A DNA stretch of 64,000 bases from Nephrocerus scutellatus (Eukaryota > Arthropoda > Insecta > Diptera > Pipunculidae), in the NCBI GenBank assembly GCA_947095585.1, contig OX352762.1:114792930-114856929 (forward strand), in the 5' to 3' direction. Position 1 is the first letter of the stretch, and each line of letters begins with the position of its first letter. Below are positions 1-12,389 of this stretch, piece after piece. The notes under the pieces are model-generated. The model was not told where the DNA came from. It saw nothing but the letters and a program-made list of their open reading frames with translations, and made no database searches. The position numbers and the translations under genes are program-made.

Positions 1-1536
1 CTGTTTTCTGTTGCTTGTCCAACTATGACTACATGGTTTAATTATTAATAATGTTTTCAGAAAATTAGACGTCTTCGTTGAACCCATTTAACCCTTATTC
101 AATGATGTATTAACTTTTACTAATTTGTAATTTGCTAAACATTTTTAGTTGACCTTAAGTAAAGGGCGTTTGCGGCGGTACTGCTATGATTTTGTCTAGT
201 CATGGCGATTAAGAGATAGAAAAGGAAAGTAAGTAGCCATATATGCGTTTTTTTTCTGATGAAACGAAACCATTGGTTACCATTGGAGCCAAATAACCGA
301 ATTTTTTTGAAATTTCTAATTAAAATTAAAGTTTGTGCGGTTGTTATTTATGAAAACTCTCATTTACCAACCGATTTTTATAAAATTTTCAATGTATATT
401 CTTGGAAGGTGGATGATGGTTATAAGCTATATGACACTTTATCCCCGTGAAGGTAACAGTATGGCGTGGGTTTATGTGTGTGGGTAGCGAAGCGCGCGAG
501 ATCAGCTAGTATCTAATAACAAAATAACCACAGAAAGCTATTCAGAATTAAATGAAATAATTTTCGTCATTGAATGATTTTTTTTTTGCAATTAAACATC
601 TTTTTCCCAAGCATTATAATGTTCATAAAGAAAACAAACAAATGACCGAGAATCAAGTTCAGTAATCAACTTGTCATGCACGAGCAAAAACCACAAGTAT
701 GTAACTGCCGATGTTGGACTCGGCATGGCTAACACAATCTCATCATTGCTGCTTATTTATGGGTTTTCATTGGAATTGCGATTTTCGCACGATGAAAGCG
801 ACAGCAAATCAAAAACATAGCAGCACCAAGTTTTATGCCAAATGGTTCATTGCAAATGTTTTCAGGCCAACAAGTTGTTGCAATAATTGTAGGCTGTTGT
901 TGTTATTGTCGATTGTAAATTCATGAATGCTTGTGAGCTGTGTGCGCACAGCACAAGTATACAAAAGGCAAAAACGAGGAAATATGTGTCACTGGATAGA
1001 CATGAATATACACTTTGTGAGACACCCGACAAAACGGCGGACATAGTGGCCGGCGTGAGAGAGAATTGCATTTAGTTTGTTCCATCATGAATGAATTCAT
1101 CAATGGTACACAAGACGTAGAAAACGTGCACCTCGGTACAAGTCCAATTAAGTGATTATCTTATTTTGTTTCGAATATGTAGCTAGCTGCAGATAAAACG
1201 TGCGAAAGTTCCCCGGTACAAGCGGCTTTCAATTTCCACTTGACTCGGCTGTTGAGTGACGATTATAATTAATATATTATTTTTTATAAGATAATAAAAC
1301 TGTGGAGGAGAGGAAAAAATAAGTAAAACCCGAGTCAATGATTTCATCATTATTTCGTCTTTGACAGATTCCAATTAAAGATATATATTATCTAACTCTC
1401 TAGCAGAAATAATAGACAGTTATTTTTCACTTTTGCACAGTCGGTCAGTTAACGTGAAGTTTAAATTCAAAATTATTTATGCACGAGTATGCAGATAATC
1501 TTTAAAAAAAAGCTTCAAACTAGAAACTTTTGGAAA
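1..1536. other. Gene-free AT-rich stretch
   Basis: No reading frame here has coding character. The only recognisable piece is a possible Helitron-like terminus near 484-508. The rest is AT-rich sequence with short homopolymer runs. I see no splice-flanked exon. Confidence 0.5.
430..508 (+). mobile_element. Possible Helitron-like 3' terminus
   Basis: A GC-rich stretch ending in GCGCGCGAGATCAGCTAGTA resembles the 3' ends of non-autonomous Helitron-like elements in insects, which often have a short GC-rich hairpin followed by CTAG. A related ending, CGCCCGGGAAAAGCTAGTAA, occurs at 49250-49270. The 5' side cannot be delimited, so this may be chance. Confidence 0.28.
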
Positions 1537-2000
1537 TTTACTCAAAAATTTTTACCAACTTACTGAAAATTCATTAGAATTGCATTCACATTTTACTCTC
1601 AAACAATGTAAGCAAGAAGGAACATTGTTCCGAAACGGTTACGTAATCTACACAATCCGAAAACATTTCTTCAGTTTTTTTTAAACTCAAAATTCATCAT
1701 TCATCTATTGTTAACAATTTGTTGGAAGTTCTTTAGAATTCTACCCACATATGAAAGTCAATCAAAGTAACAAAGGAGAAACATTGTTTCGAAACGGTTA
1801 CGTCATCTACACACCTCATTTCTTTGGTGTTCTTTGAAATTTAGTCTAAAATTGTTAACAATTTGCTGAAAATTCATTTTACTCTCAAACAAAGTTAGCA
1901 AGATGAAACATTGTTCTGAAACGGTTACGTAATCTACACAATCCGGAAACATTTCTTCAGTTTTTTTTTAAACTCAAAATTTGTTTACAATTTGCTAGTC
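1537..2000. repeat. Three-unit diverged tandem repeat
   Basis: Units of about 130-160 bp start near 1537, 1683 and 1841, with a partial fourth at 1970. Each carries a core close to ACATTGTTCCGAAACGGTTA, then a TCTACACA segment, then TTTCTT(C/T), and starts with ACAATTTGCTGAAAATTC-like sequence. Units 1 and 3 are closest to each other; unit 2 has lost the CAATCCGAAAACATT part. I know no named family for it, and no second locus is visible in this window. Confidence 0.7.
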
Positions 2001-2125
2001 TTGAAGCTCTAACATAATCCTTTATATAAAAGAGGCAGCAACAATTAAATTTCCAGCTACCGTTAAATTTTCCTGCATACTAAAGTTAATGCTTACTTTA
2101 TAATGTTTTTCCACTGTAAACTTTT

Positions 2126-3100
2126 TTGCTCTCCTAAACAGCACGATTTTTTTAATGGCAGATCAACAGCCACTAACTTAATGGAATTTGTGTCTCATAG
2201 TCTGTGTGCATTAGATACCGATTTTAGTAAGGCGTTTAAAAAAGTTCGCTTGGAATCATTTTTCTCAAACTCAATGCTTTTGGCGTTCAAGCAGGGTCAA
2301 TCAAATGGATTCATTAGTAACTAGTATAAAAATACAATACAATACAAAGTCCGTGTCGCCGTGTCTCAGTGGACAATGGCTTCTGAGCTGGAAGTTCGTG
2401 GTTCGAATTGCAGTAACACCAAAATATTTTTCACGGTGTCCCACCTATCGCGAATGTCTGACAAACGTCCGACAAGAATAACTTGTCACGGAAAGCTTTT
2501 CAATTCGCCGTTCGGATACGGCTTTAAAATATGGGCCCATTCCATTTGTGTGCAAAAATATACATGCACAACACAAATGGGCCACATCGGTCTGTCGCGC
2601 CGAATATTATTATTTATTAAATTCCACATTGGATTATTGGATGCATCCGGTTCCATTACAGCACTCCTAGGGTCGCTCAATATATTATTATCCACTCTAC
2701 TATGCGACCTACGTCTTATCTTCGACAGGGGTCTCAACGTTCGCCCCCACATTGATAGCATATTACTCATCTTGGTGAAATGCTGGTCAAAAGGGTTTTC
2801 GAACCCATATGTTAAAAAATAACTCTATACGGACATTCTGTGAACCGCGCTCCTATATATAATCACAATTTCACCTTAGATCTGCAAACCTCTTCGACGT
2901 TTAACGCACCAACTATGAATGTTAGGAACCTATTTCAAGAACGCTAAGCTTGGTTAAATACATGCTCAACGTATTCGACTTACAGTACATTCAGTCTCAG
3001 ATCTTTCCCTAAGTGTCTTTCTCTTTTTCCCTTCTTATATTAATTTTGTTATTAAATTACTGTTTCATTAAATTTATTTTTTAGATTTTAAGTTATTTCT
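2126..3100 (+). mobile_element. Jockey-like LINE remnant, split by a SINE
   Basis: The first part (about 2133-2322) translates to QHDFFNGRSTATNLMEF, then DTDFSKAFKKV. This is the template region and motif A of a jockey-type reverse transcriptase; the second motif Asp is replaced by Lys. After the SINE at 2349-2620, a C-terminal segment resumes at about 2695 with DLRLIFDRGLNVRPHIDSIL, followed by several frames matching the usual jockey C-terminus. The catalytic centre between the two parts (GVPQG and FADD) is missing, so a deletion accompanies or predates the SINE. The copy is long dead. Confidence 0.72.
2349..2620 (+). mobile_element. tRNA-derived SINE, copy A
   Basis: The head holds an A-box-like TGTCTCAGTGG (2362-2372) and a B-box-like GGTTCGAATTG (2400-2410), as in RNA polymerase III promoters of tRNA genes. 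The body shares a run of blocks with copy C at 39014: TTTTTCACGGTGTCCCAC, GACAAACGTCC, TTGTCACGGAAAGCTT and TTCGCCGTTCGGAT. A hairpin at 2542-2580 pairs CCATTTGTG with CACAAATGG. The 3' end reads GGTCTGTCGCGCCGAAT followed by an ATT tail. It lies inside a LINE remnant. The 153-residue frame over it is a shadow. Confidence 0.78.
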
Positions 3101-5245
3101 GTATTTTGTGATTTGTATTTGGAATTCCCTCGCTTCTATTAAGCATATAAATTATTCTTACCGTGAGTGAATGAAAAGAAAACGTGAAATTCGAAAAATG
3201 TTTTGCTTTTGCTATTCCCACTGTGCTCTGTCAATTAACATAAAATGAGCCCTATGTCGGTACGTCTCTGGTGATGGTGACTGGTTTTGTACTGTTACCC
3301 TAGAGACCTAGATCAACTCTGATGGGAATCTCAGCGAATCAAATAAAATGTTTATCTCTAGTCTGGACTCGTATTCTCTCTATCGCCGCTTCCGTAGCCA
3401 TACAGTCAATTCCAGATACATAATTATGTACGACTAGGTGAGTTGTGATTCACTCACATTGCTTACTTCAATATCAGATACATTTATGCAGTTTCGCAGA
3501 TAGTCAAGTAAACAATTGAATAAATTTTCATCTCATCTTAAATAAAAAAAAAGTTGACAATAAACGCACAACGGAAAAAGTCAAAATGGACACTCGAATG
3601 TGGAACACGCCAAGCGCACGAATGCAATCAGAAAGCACGCAATGGAACATCCATTATCAGGAGCGTATATGCGTCATCGTCGTCCTCATTGTAGTACTCT
3701 TCTGTGTAAGTGCACATGTATGTCCAATGGCGACTTCTCGTAAAACATCGAGGAAACGTCGAGTGTTTTTAAAATCAGCACGAATCTGCAATTAAGTATT
3801 CCACACGCGAGGTCTACTCTCATATCGTTGTCATCGTAGTCAACGTCTGCGCCTAGTGCGGATACATTAATATATTTCTTGACAAGTGCTTTAAGTAAAA
3901 TAAATAGTCGTTTTTTACGCATATTGTGCGTATGGACTGAGTGAGTGTATTGTCGAGGACTTCCGTTTAACGCCGGGAATAACTGCGCTCACATTAATGG
4001 TTACGCATAATGTTGACTTATGCTGATTGTTTGATGATGGACAAAAAATCTGAATATATTTTGCCCTTAACTTAAGGACATGTGACACAAATAATTTCTT
4101 CATATTGAAGATGCAAAGTTTTAGTTTTTTTAATTTAAATTTGCAACATGCATTTAAAGAGTTATAAGATGAAGTAAAATATACATTTGTTCACATTTGG
4201 AAACAAATACATATTCATCCGCTCAAAGTTGGCCCAATTTCTAAATCAACAATAAATGTCTGTCTTCGCACTACTACCTAAAATTGACAACTTGACTGAT
4301 TTGCAAGATTGTTTTTGCGATGGAGTAAAAATACAAATCAAACCTCTTCTAATTTACGAATTCCAGCAACCCGCAGAAAGCGTATAAGAAAAGACGTTTC
4401 ATGAGTTGGTAGCCTTAAGACTAGTTGGTGCACGTGCGAGTGGGTTGTGTAAACAGCCAAACACACTGCTAATTGACGATTGCTCAGCAACGATCTGCAG
4501 AACTGAAAAGTAAGTTTTGTTAAGTCGAAAGAACAAAAAATGAATAATTGTGTTATTTGTCCAAAAGATATATATGTGCTGAGCTCAAACGGATATTACT
4601 TAGCAGCACACACGAAACGCACACCGGCGCAAACTGTAAAATTATCCTCCCTGTAAATATTTTTATGATATGACCATAGAAAATATTCAAGCGAAAATGC
4701 GTCATACTCGTCTATTAAGATCGAAAATTTCAACATAAATATTTATGGAATTTTTTGCCCAAGTTCCAAAAATACGCAAGCACGCATGAAAACACACGTA
4801 TGATCCTCTCGCATGACACACGATCACTTGCTCCACTGTGCTGGCCAACTGTTCCCCCATGACAGACAAGAGTAAACAAAAAGTGTTGTATCGTTTTTAG
4901 CAAATGTTTAATGTGCGAAAAGTTGCAAAAACTTCTCAGCGGCAACACAACAGATGCCAGTATATAGCATAACGTTTTCTAATCGATCGTTACGCAGGCA
5001 GCGTGGAGCGGCTTTTACGATCACCGATCACAGTTGTTTCTCATCAGAGTTTCGACATCTATTTGGTTTAAAATGACTTGCGTAGAATTCTGCACGACCG
5101 ATAATCAATTTTTTTGCGTGTGTTGGTATTTAATGCGTACATATAAATTATATGTCCATATACCGAGTTTGTTTTTTAATCTGGAATTTTTATATCATCT
5201 GAAGAAAGAAGCTTAAGAAGATTCCTACGAAAAAAATTACAAATC
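3101..5245. other. Gene-free stretch
   Basis: AT-rich sequence with no recognisable transposon domain or exon. The short frames here (for example 3586-3795) have random codon use and no splice context. Confidence 0.45.
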
Positions 5246-5363
5246 TTAATATATAAAAAAGAAACTTTGTCTGTATGTCTGTTCGCGCAAAACTCGAAGA
5301 CCGCTCATCCGATAAAGCTGAAACTTTGTGGTACGGTAGGGACGGTTGGGCTGGATGTTTGTA
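5246..5363 (+). mobile_element. Helitron-like head fragment
   Basis: TATATAAAAAAGAAACTTTG leads into CTGTATGTCTGTTCG and then GATAAAGCTGAAACTTTG. Similar heads occur at 52008-52085 (TGAATGTCTGTTGG...TAAGCTGAAACTTTTA) and, more weakly, at 39315-39340. This layout is common at the ends of non-autonomous Helitron-like repeats in flies. It is joined directly to SINE copy B. Confidence 0.42.
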
Positions 5364-5546
5364 GGCGAATGTATGACAAACGTCCGAGAGTAATAACTTC
5401 TTACGGAAAGCTTCTTAATTCGCTTTACGGCATTACATTGTTGGTCCCATTTTAGAGCAAAAATATGACACGCACAATACAAATGGTCGCGAAAAGGTAG
5501 GCCTTGGACCGAAACGGTCTGTCGCACCAAATATTATTATTAATAA
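5364..5546 (+). mobile_element. tRNA-derived SINE, copy B (5' truncated)
   Basis: This copy has lost the tRNA head but keeps the body: GACAAACGTCCGAGAGTAAT, ACGGAAAGCTTCTTAATTCG, a decayed hairpin (5446-5484), CCTTGGACCGAAACGGTCTG, then TCGCACCAAATATTATTATT. The order of blocks matches copies A and C. The frames over it on both strands are shadows. Confidence 0.72.
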
Positions 5547-5854
5547 AAACTATAAAATGAAAGCACAACACGTGACAAACAAATATGCCCACGTTATCCA
5601 TGATGTTATCCAGTTTGGATATTAAGTTAAAATAGAACTTATACTTAACCCTAATAAACGGGCAGTTTGTGACATTTTATTTATTGTCACTTGTCTAACA
5701 ACGAAAATATTTCTCAGTTTATATTTAAAAGTTTAAGAATCACTAAATTCAGTCAGATATCATATTTCAAAAGTTTGAAAATAACTATCGTTCGATTCCA
5801 TAGTCACGATATTTAAAAGTTAGGGAACCACAAATATGCATACGTGAGTGCTTT

Positions 5855-6077
5855 GGCACGACCTAGAGGGCTGAAATTTTGTGAGCGGCTCAATATCAGG
5901 TGCCAATTTTGATATCTTTCATTTGACGCGTGCCGCGAGTCGCACGTGATGCGTGTGATGCGTGGAAAATACTTTGAAATAGGGGCTCAAAAACAGATAT
6001 TTTGGCGATTATTACCAAATAATAAAGGACTGTGTGTCGTGTTTCGATGTACATATACATAAAAGTTTGTACCCAAC
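5855..6077 (+). repeat. GACGCGTG-rich dispersed repeat, copy 1
   Basis: It begins GCACGACCTAGAGGGCTGAA, has a GC-rich core built on TTTGACGCGTGCCGCGAGTC and GCGTGTGATGCGTGG, and ends with ACTGTGTGTCGTGTTTCGAT and AAAAGTTTGTACC. The same order is found at 43775-44040, with a core-only copy at 48641-48690. It has no coding capacity or clear terminal repeats. I do not recognise the family. Confidence 0.65.
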
Positions 6078-6401
6078 TTACATTTACTGTACTGTACATT
6101 TATTTCTTTTATTGTGAATAACTTAAGTGTCTGAAGGTACTATTGAAATATTATCTATGATACTTACGTATTGTTAACATTTAAGTAGAGATTGCGACTT
6201 TGGAAGTCAAAATGCTTATCAAAATAATTAGCGATTATTTTTCAAACTCGTAGAATACAATTGCCATTTAATTACGAAACCTTACATTGAAAATTGTAAT
6301 GACTGGTTTGACGTTAATTGTGACTTATACTTTTATAAATTAGAAATTTTAGATATTTTGTTTTTCGTATTAATTGAAAATATGTGTAGATGCGCAAAAT
6401 A

Positions 6402-6707
6402 CGAGGGCGGATCGGCGAAGGATCCACGATTACGAAACGGTATTAAAACTATATCGGATTGCGGCTGAACATCGCCAACACTCCTTTGAAGTGGTCGTCA
6501 CACACGAAATTCAATTTTTCCATTTTCGTCAAAATTCACGAGGTTGTCTGCTTTCAATGTCTGTCAGTCAAAAACAAACTAAATGATGCAGCTTGTTTAA
6601 ATTTTGACAGGAGTCAACTGACAGATGCCTGTTGACAGGAGCAGTTTTGCCCTTTCAGTTAAGAGGCGGGAAATTCAAAAAGTCACGGACTTATTGACCC
6701 GCCCTCG
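6402..6707 (-). mobile_element. Small mariner-derived element (MITE-like)
   Basis: The element is flanked by TA on both sides (6400-6401 and 6708-6709). Its right end, read on the minus strand, starts CGAGGGCGGGTCAATAAGTC and stays similar for about 130 bp to the left end of the mariner at 47092. The left end keeps only about 12 bp of the inverted repeat (CGAGGGCGGATC) before diverging. The middle has no transposase sequence. It is best read as an internally rearranged, non-autonomous derivative of an irritans-like mariner. Confidence 0.72.
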
Positions 6708-9464
6708 TAATTCAGAAAGAAATACGCAACAGCCCAGCAATTTTAAAAACATAAAGCAATGAGAATTCCTCCTATCAGTAACACAAATCCAAAAAGGTAG
6801 AGTTTTGGCAGTTTGGCATAGGAAAATATTTTAAAGAAATAAACCCTATATGTTTTTTTCTCTGTGGTTGAACGTACCTATTTATTGAGTTTCCCCTATC
6901 GAGAACGTAATTTTCCACTGTTTTTATTTGTGAGTGAGTGTATTAACAAAAAAAACGCAGTGTGTGCGGGAAAAATTTTAAGCTTATATTAATGTCATCC
7001 GGCAGTTATGTTTGTTAGCAAATAAATCCACAACATCCACTCAGCTCAGCTGATGTACCAGATAAATAAAAACAATTCATCCAAATGGAACGGCAAAAGA
7101 ACAAGGGGACAATGGTGGTTTTTATGCGGTCAATCCAATTTCAAATTCAAATTTTTATTTTCGTTGCCGCAACAATAAGAGCTGCGTACATTACTCGCAA
7201 TATTTTTACTCTCCTTTTAAATTAACATTTCACCGAAAGCACCGATTGTAGGCATTCTATCTAATGCATTGCGCATCAAAGAATGATTCGTAAAATGAAT
7301 GACAGACCGGCGACTCACCGACAAAAGCAAATTACGATTCTCATTAGGCAACCTCTCTCCATTCACCTGACCCACTCACTACCTAAAGAATAATTTCGAC
7401 AATTTTTTACGATAGAACTTTGGCCGCTGCAAATATAGACTCACCCCATCACAATAACTAACAACAAGAAAATTACAACCGTTCGCAGATACTTTTGTAT
7501 TGGTACATCGGTCAAGCATCTGGCGTACTTTTCTATTAATCTTTTTGAAATTATGCCCAAAAGTTATAATCAGAACTAGAACGACGCTAACTTTAAGTCT
7601 GTACAAAGCAGCCGATTGGTACGTGTATTCCGTGCCACACCGATTAAAGCGCTGGGAAGAAGTAATAAGGCGTAATAGGTTTTTTTGGGTTCAAATCTGC
7701 CTTGAGTTTTCAGTATTTATTTTTTTTCGTTTTGTCTAATAGCATTACAGGTTAGAATCTCAATGTATCTTTTTTTAATTGTACAAATAGGTATTTCTAA
7801 ATGTCTCGCTTTTTTATACGTAGACTTTAAACGATAACATAATTACAGATAAATAAGAACAAGTGGACTGTAATTTTCCAGCTTAATGGAACGCAGAAAG
7901 TGTGTACTGAGTAATTTTTAATATCATATACTGACGGTCAGATATGATATTGATGTAGAGCACGATACCATGACGGAGACCCTTATTCCGACTGCAAATG
8001 GGTTAAGTTTTAGGGTAGGAAGCAATGTCTTTTTTCATTGTTATCTGAGTTACAGAAAAGATGAGCCAAGAACTCAAGGGAAAAAACCCATCTAACGAGC
8101 GTCGAAATTAATACCAGATATGATAAATGGGAAAGTAAAGTGAAGTAGATTAATATGCGCATCAAATTGTAAAATAGGAAAGACAGACGACTCTTGAAAG
8201 TCGGGCACAAAATCTACAGAGGCTAACTCTCCAAAATGTATCTGAGAACTGCTTACTTTGAATAACAAGCGAGCATACACATTGATGTTTTTCAAGTCCC
8301 CCAAATATTTTGCAAATGTATGCATAGAAGCGACTTTTTTCGTAATCTTAGATCGACTACCTCACTTAGAGTCTTAATGAATAAAAAGTGAAAACAGGTA
8401 CGAACCGTTTTCTTTGCTATCAAAACAAGATTGTATGTATTTGCGGCATTCATTTAAATTTACAATGCAAATATATTTCGACGACAGGTAAAGGCAAGAA
8501 TCAAGGGGAGTTTGTTCCTTACAACTAAACGCCAATTGCCGCGGAGATTAAGTCAAATATTCAGAACGAACAGAGCATTTATCCTGCCTCGGTGGAACCA
8601 AAGTTTAAAACTCGGCGTCGTGTCTATTCATCCATCTAGTGATGATATCGTTTATAAAAGGCCGATTCAGATACGTTAGGACATGCGAACGAAACCTTCT
8701 CATGAAAATTTAAGAAAAATCCTAAATAAATGGCCTGTCTTATCCGAGGAAGCTATTAATATTCTTTAAGGCTCGTTTATCAACTAAAATTATGTTAATA
8801 TGGTGTGCACAGTAGAGGTGGGTTGAATATCAGCCGGTCGATTTTTATGCTGACAACAAGTTACGTCAACTTCTTTCATTTTGACACAAGTCCATTGGCT
8901 TAGTGCGTGACGAAGATAGCCGACCGCGGCCACCATCCATTGTATTTGCATCGGAGAGCAATATTGCCACACGCAAATCATAAAGTTAGCATAAGAAAAT
9001 TTACCGCCCAACATGGTCTGGCCTGAACGTAGCTCATCAGGGTGCCAAATACCAAAATTATAATCCTATTTGTTAGGAATCTTGTTCGTCGGTTGTCGTT
9101 GGTTTTTATGACTACGGCTATCGTCATAAACAACTCAAGCGATGAGTAATTGCACGGAGAAGGAAAGAAGCCAAATTAGATTTTGTTTCATTTTCCAGAA
9201 AACCATCAGCAACTGACAACAATATCAGGCGGAGCAGGATATGTGCATCGCAGTGATTATTGAATTTATATCCCCGAGACACGGACACGGCTAACAATAT
9301 GGTGACATTGCTCTAATGATGGGTGTTCAGGAGTTTGAAGATAGAAATTATTAGCGTCCCACATGCGATGGCCGTTATAATCTGTTGAATGCTTCACAGG
9401 AGTGGTAATAAGAGGATTAATGAATGGATGACTTCAAAGCTAGTTAACGATACGACTTATTGAA
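6708..9464. other. Gene-free stretch
   Basis: No transposon domains are recognised here. Two minus-strand frames (8092-8325, 77 residues; 8790-9014, 74 residues) read somewhat like protein but have no known motif, no frame support and no clear splice sites. I do not call them genes. Confidence 0.4.
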
Positions 9465-9616
9465 TTGTCTCTAAATCACCTGGGAATATTTCGGGAAGTT
9501 ACATTCGAAAAAAAAATGAGCACACCAACATACCCTTATAAAACTGGGCATAGCAAGGGAATAAAGGTTTTTAAAAAAGTGATTGTAAATACGCATGAGT
9601 TTGTTCAAAAAAAAAA

Positions 9617-10920
9617 AGGAGAACCGTCATCTCTATCCTCGTACCACCGACCAATTGCGCTAACGTCCATACTTTCTAAGGTCATGGAAACGCTGATCAA
9701 CCGTAAGCTTATGCAATACCTTGAATCACACGAAATCCTTAGCGACAAGAAGTACGGTTTTCGTAGGCAACGTTCTACAGGTGACCTGATGGCTTATCTC
9801 ACTGAAAAGTGGAACCAGTCTATTCACAAATTTGGTGAAAGCAAAGTTGTTGCACTCCATATCTCCAAGTCATTTGACAGAGTCTGGCATCAAGCTCTTT
9901 TATCGAAAATGAATGCCTATGGAATTGATAAGGCCCTGCTTGATTGGACTAGTAACTACCTTTCTGGCCGTTCAATCCAGGTCGTACAGACGGTTTCAAG
10001 TCCAATGTTCACTGTACCGCCGGTGTTCCACAAGGCTCTGTTTTGTCTCCGATACTCTTTCTCATTTTCATTAGTGATCTCCTATTCGCTACTTCTAATC
10101 CAATTCGTTCTTTCGCTTACGACAGCGCTCTTAGCTTTTCATATGATTTCACACTTACTGCGCGCCCCCTCTACACCGCAAGTAGTACTTAAACAATTTA
10201 ATTTAACGCTTCTAAAACCCAATGCTGTCTTCTGTAGTCCAAGCGTAATTTAAACCCCCAACTTTTGGCCATGAATGGATCTTGTACCAAAGAAACGGAA
10301 GAAGACTCAATTCTCGGTATGTGCGTCAATAACAAGCTTTGTTGAAACGACCACATATTTGCCATAGCCAAAAATGCGAGATGTTTAGGTTTCCTAAAAC
10401 GGTGCAAGATGTACTGCACTCCTTTAGATCTAGCTACTATTTACAAGGCGTATATTCGCCCTAAACTGTGGGCAGGTGCCCCACAGACCACATGTAGGCT
10501 ACTAAACAGATTTCAGAGCCGCGCGTTTAAACTTATCGAATCGCTTGAATGTTTCTGATTGTCACTGTTTTATCGCTTTTTCCACAAGCGGTATTCAAAA
10601 GAAATATTCAGATGCATCCCACCCATTCTCGAACCCATCCGAAATACCCGTACCTTAACTCGATCCCACGGGTCCACCATTAAGCCTATCCTCGGACGTA
10701 CAAACCAATTCAGAGATTCCTTCTTTAGCCGCGCAATAGTTGTGTGGAATGAGTTGCCTGATTCTGTGTTTCCGCATTTGTATGATCTGCAGTCATTTAA
10801 GACACACGTGCATAGACATCTCATCTGTTCCTCTCCCTAAATTCCTAACGCCCACGTTGTGCTAAGCATTATAGGGATGCAAATCCCTTTAGCATGTCTA
10901 CATTATAAACAAAAAAAAAT
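9617..10920 (+). mobile_element. LINE family F, copy 1 (RT fragment to poly-A)
   Basis: A non-LTR reverse transcriptase of jockey/CR1 general type. The frame from about 9620 reads EPSSLSSYHRPIALTSILSK, then YGFRRQRSTGDLMAYLT, then a motif A VALHISKSFDRVW in which the catalytic Asp is now His. A frameshift follows, so the GVPQGS region is out of frame, and the FADD box is decayed. After an internal deletion, the C-terminal part continues at 10380 (CLGFLKRCKMYCTPLDLATI) and 10559-10840 (SLFYRFFHKRYSKE ... DLQSFKTHVHRHL, stop). The 3' UTR ends in an A-rich run at 10909-10919. Copies 2 and 3 lie at 38160 (-) and 42590 (+). It is inactive. Confidence 0.85.
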
Positions 10921-12110
10921 CTGCTGAAATAAGATAAAGATGATGCGAATACAAAAAAGGTCGAAATATCCACCTTAATCGACATCGATTTGGCTATAAA
11001 TGAGTATGAATTATCTGACAGATCCTGTGCATTAGTTGGTCGTGCCATTCATACGAACCTGCGGACATAATCTCAAAATGGGTAGAAGACTTAAAGGAAT
11101 AAAAAAGGAATATTGAAATGACTTGGACACCCTTGATAGGATAATTCTGAATCACATATTTACACCATTTGGAAAAGTAGTGATATAATATACGAGAACT
11201 GTTAACATACGTGTCGATAAGGGTATTTGGAATATGTAATCCAAAACATCGGAGCAAATGATTCAACAAATTTTGCATGTTTGCCTCTCTGTAGAATTTT
11301 TTTCATTCATCCCATGTCCAGCATAAATGGCTAAACATCAGGAAGGACATTTACATTTTTATGTGCGAGTTAAATATTTTTTATTTTATTTTGGGATTTT
11401 GCCTTTTTTAGCTGTTTTTTCATCTATTTTGAAATATCGACTCAGATTTGGGTGTGCGTGCGTGCGGTGGTGTTGAGATTTTTCTAAGGCTTACTAACGA
11501 ACTTATACAAGGGTTGAAAAGCCTGGAAAAGGAATAACACAACGAAAAACAATTTCAAAGTTGATTGCGAGGCACATTCGCCTAAATGGCCACAAGACGA
11601 AATGCCGCATTTTTTTATATTATTCTCCAAACGTACAAAAGGTTAATAGTAAGCCCTACGAAAACCCGAAAATTTTCACATAATCTTAAGAAGATTGAAG
11701 GAGATAAAATTAATTATCTACATTGATAATAATCTGATTACAATCTTTCTATCGATGACAACTTAAAATCAAAATAAAATTCCAACTTAGAGTACAAAAA
11801 AAAAAAAAATTCATCGCTCAACAGCTTAACAACCGGTTTACGGTCCTGACTTCTCTTAACCAATTCCTAATTCGAGTCGGTATCAACAAGTTTGGCAAGC
11901 ATAAACTTTCGAGTGCTGGCATTCTTCAAGTTTAGGCTTGGCCTGCTCGGCGTAGGCGTAGACATAGTTTTAAAATAGTTGGTAAATTAAATAAACAGTA
12001 AAGACCCAAAATGTGTCACCTGTGATACTTCAAACGTAGAATAGAAACTTTCTGGGGTAACAATTTGGTTCGTTTGCATTGTTGTTTATAGAATTGTGTG
12101 CAGACTAATT
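10921..12110. other. Gene-free stretch
   Basis: Nothing recognised. It is AT-rich with an A-run at 11798-11811. The minus-strand frame 10994-11278 has no coding character. Confidence 0.45.
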
Positions 12111-12112
12111 CT

Positions 12113-12300
12113 TAATATTACAAATGTGAAACTAGCTCTGTCTGTCTGTTACCTTTTCACAGCTAAACGGCTGGACTAATTAGGCTAATTTTTTGGTTAA
12201 ATGTTCGTAATAGTCCGGGGATGATTTTAGGAAGCTGCAAAATTTAAAAATTCGGGAAAAACTGAAAAAGAATCCGTTTTCAATGGGATTTAGATATGAA
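12113..12300 (+). mobile_element. Helitron-like or other non-autonomous repeat fragment
   Basis: It starts TAATATTACAAATGTGAAAC, followed by CTGTCTGTCTGTTACCTTTT and CACAGCTAAACGGCTGGACT. This arrangement resembles the abundant 'TATTATAAATGTGAAAG...' heads of non-autonomous Helitron-like repeats in insects. No 3' end is visible before the mariner at 12390. Class assignment is uncertain. Confidence 0.38.
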
Positions 12301-12389
12301 CTCGGGACCATAACTCAAGATTCGAACACGTTTATATAAATATACATATATATGTAAATATATATAAGGGACCCGGAGGTTATAGGCTA

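Noticed and set aside
2361..2822. 153-residue plus-strand frame
   Set aside because: It reads through a tRNA-derived SINE into a LINE tail; only the last third is former coding sequence.
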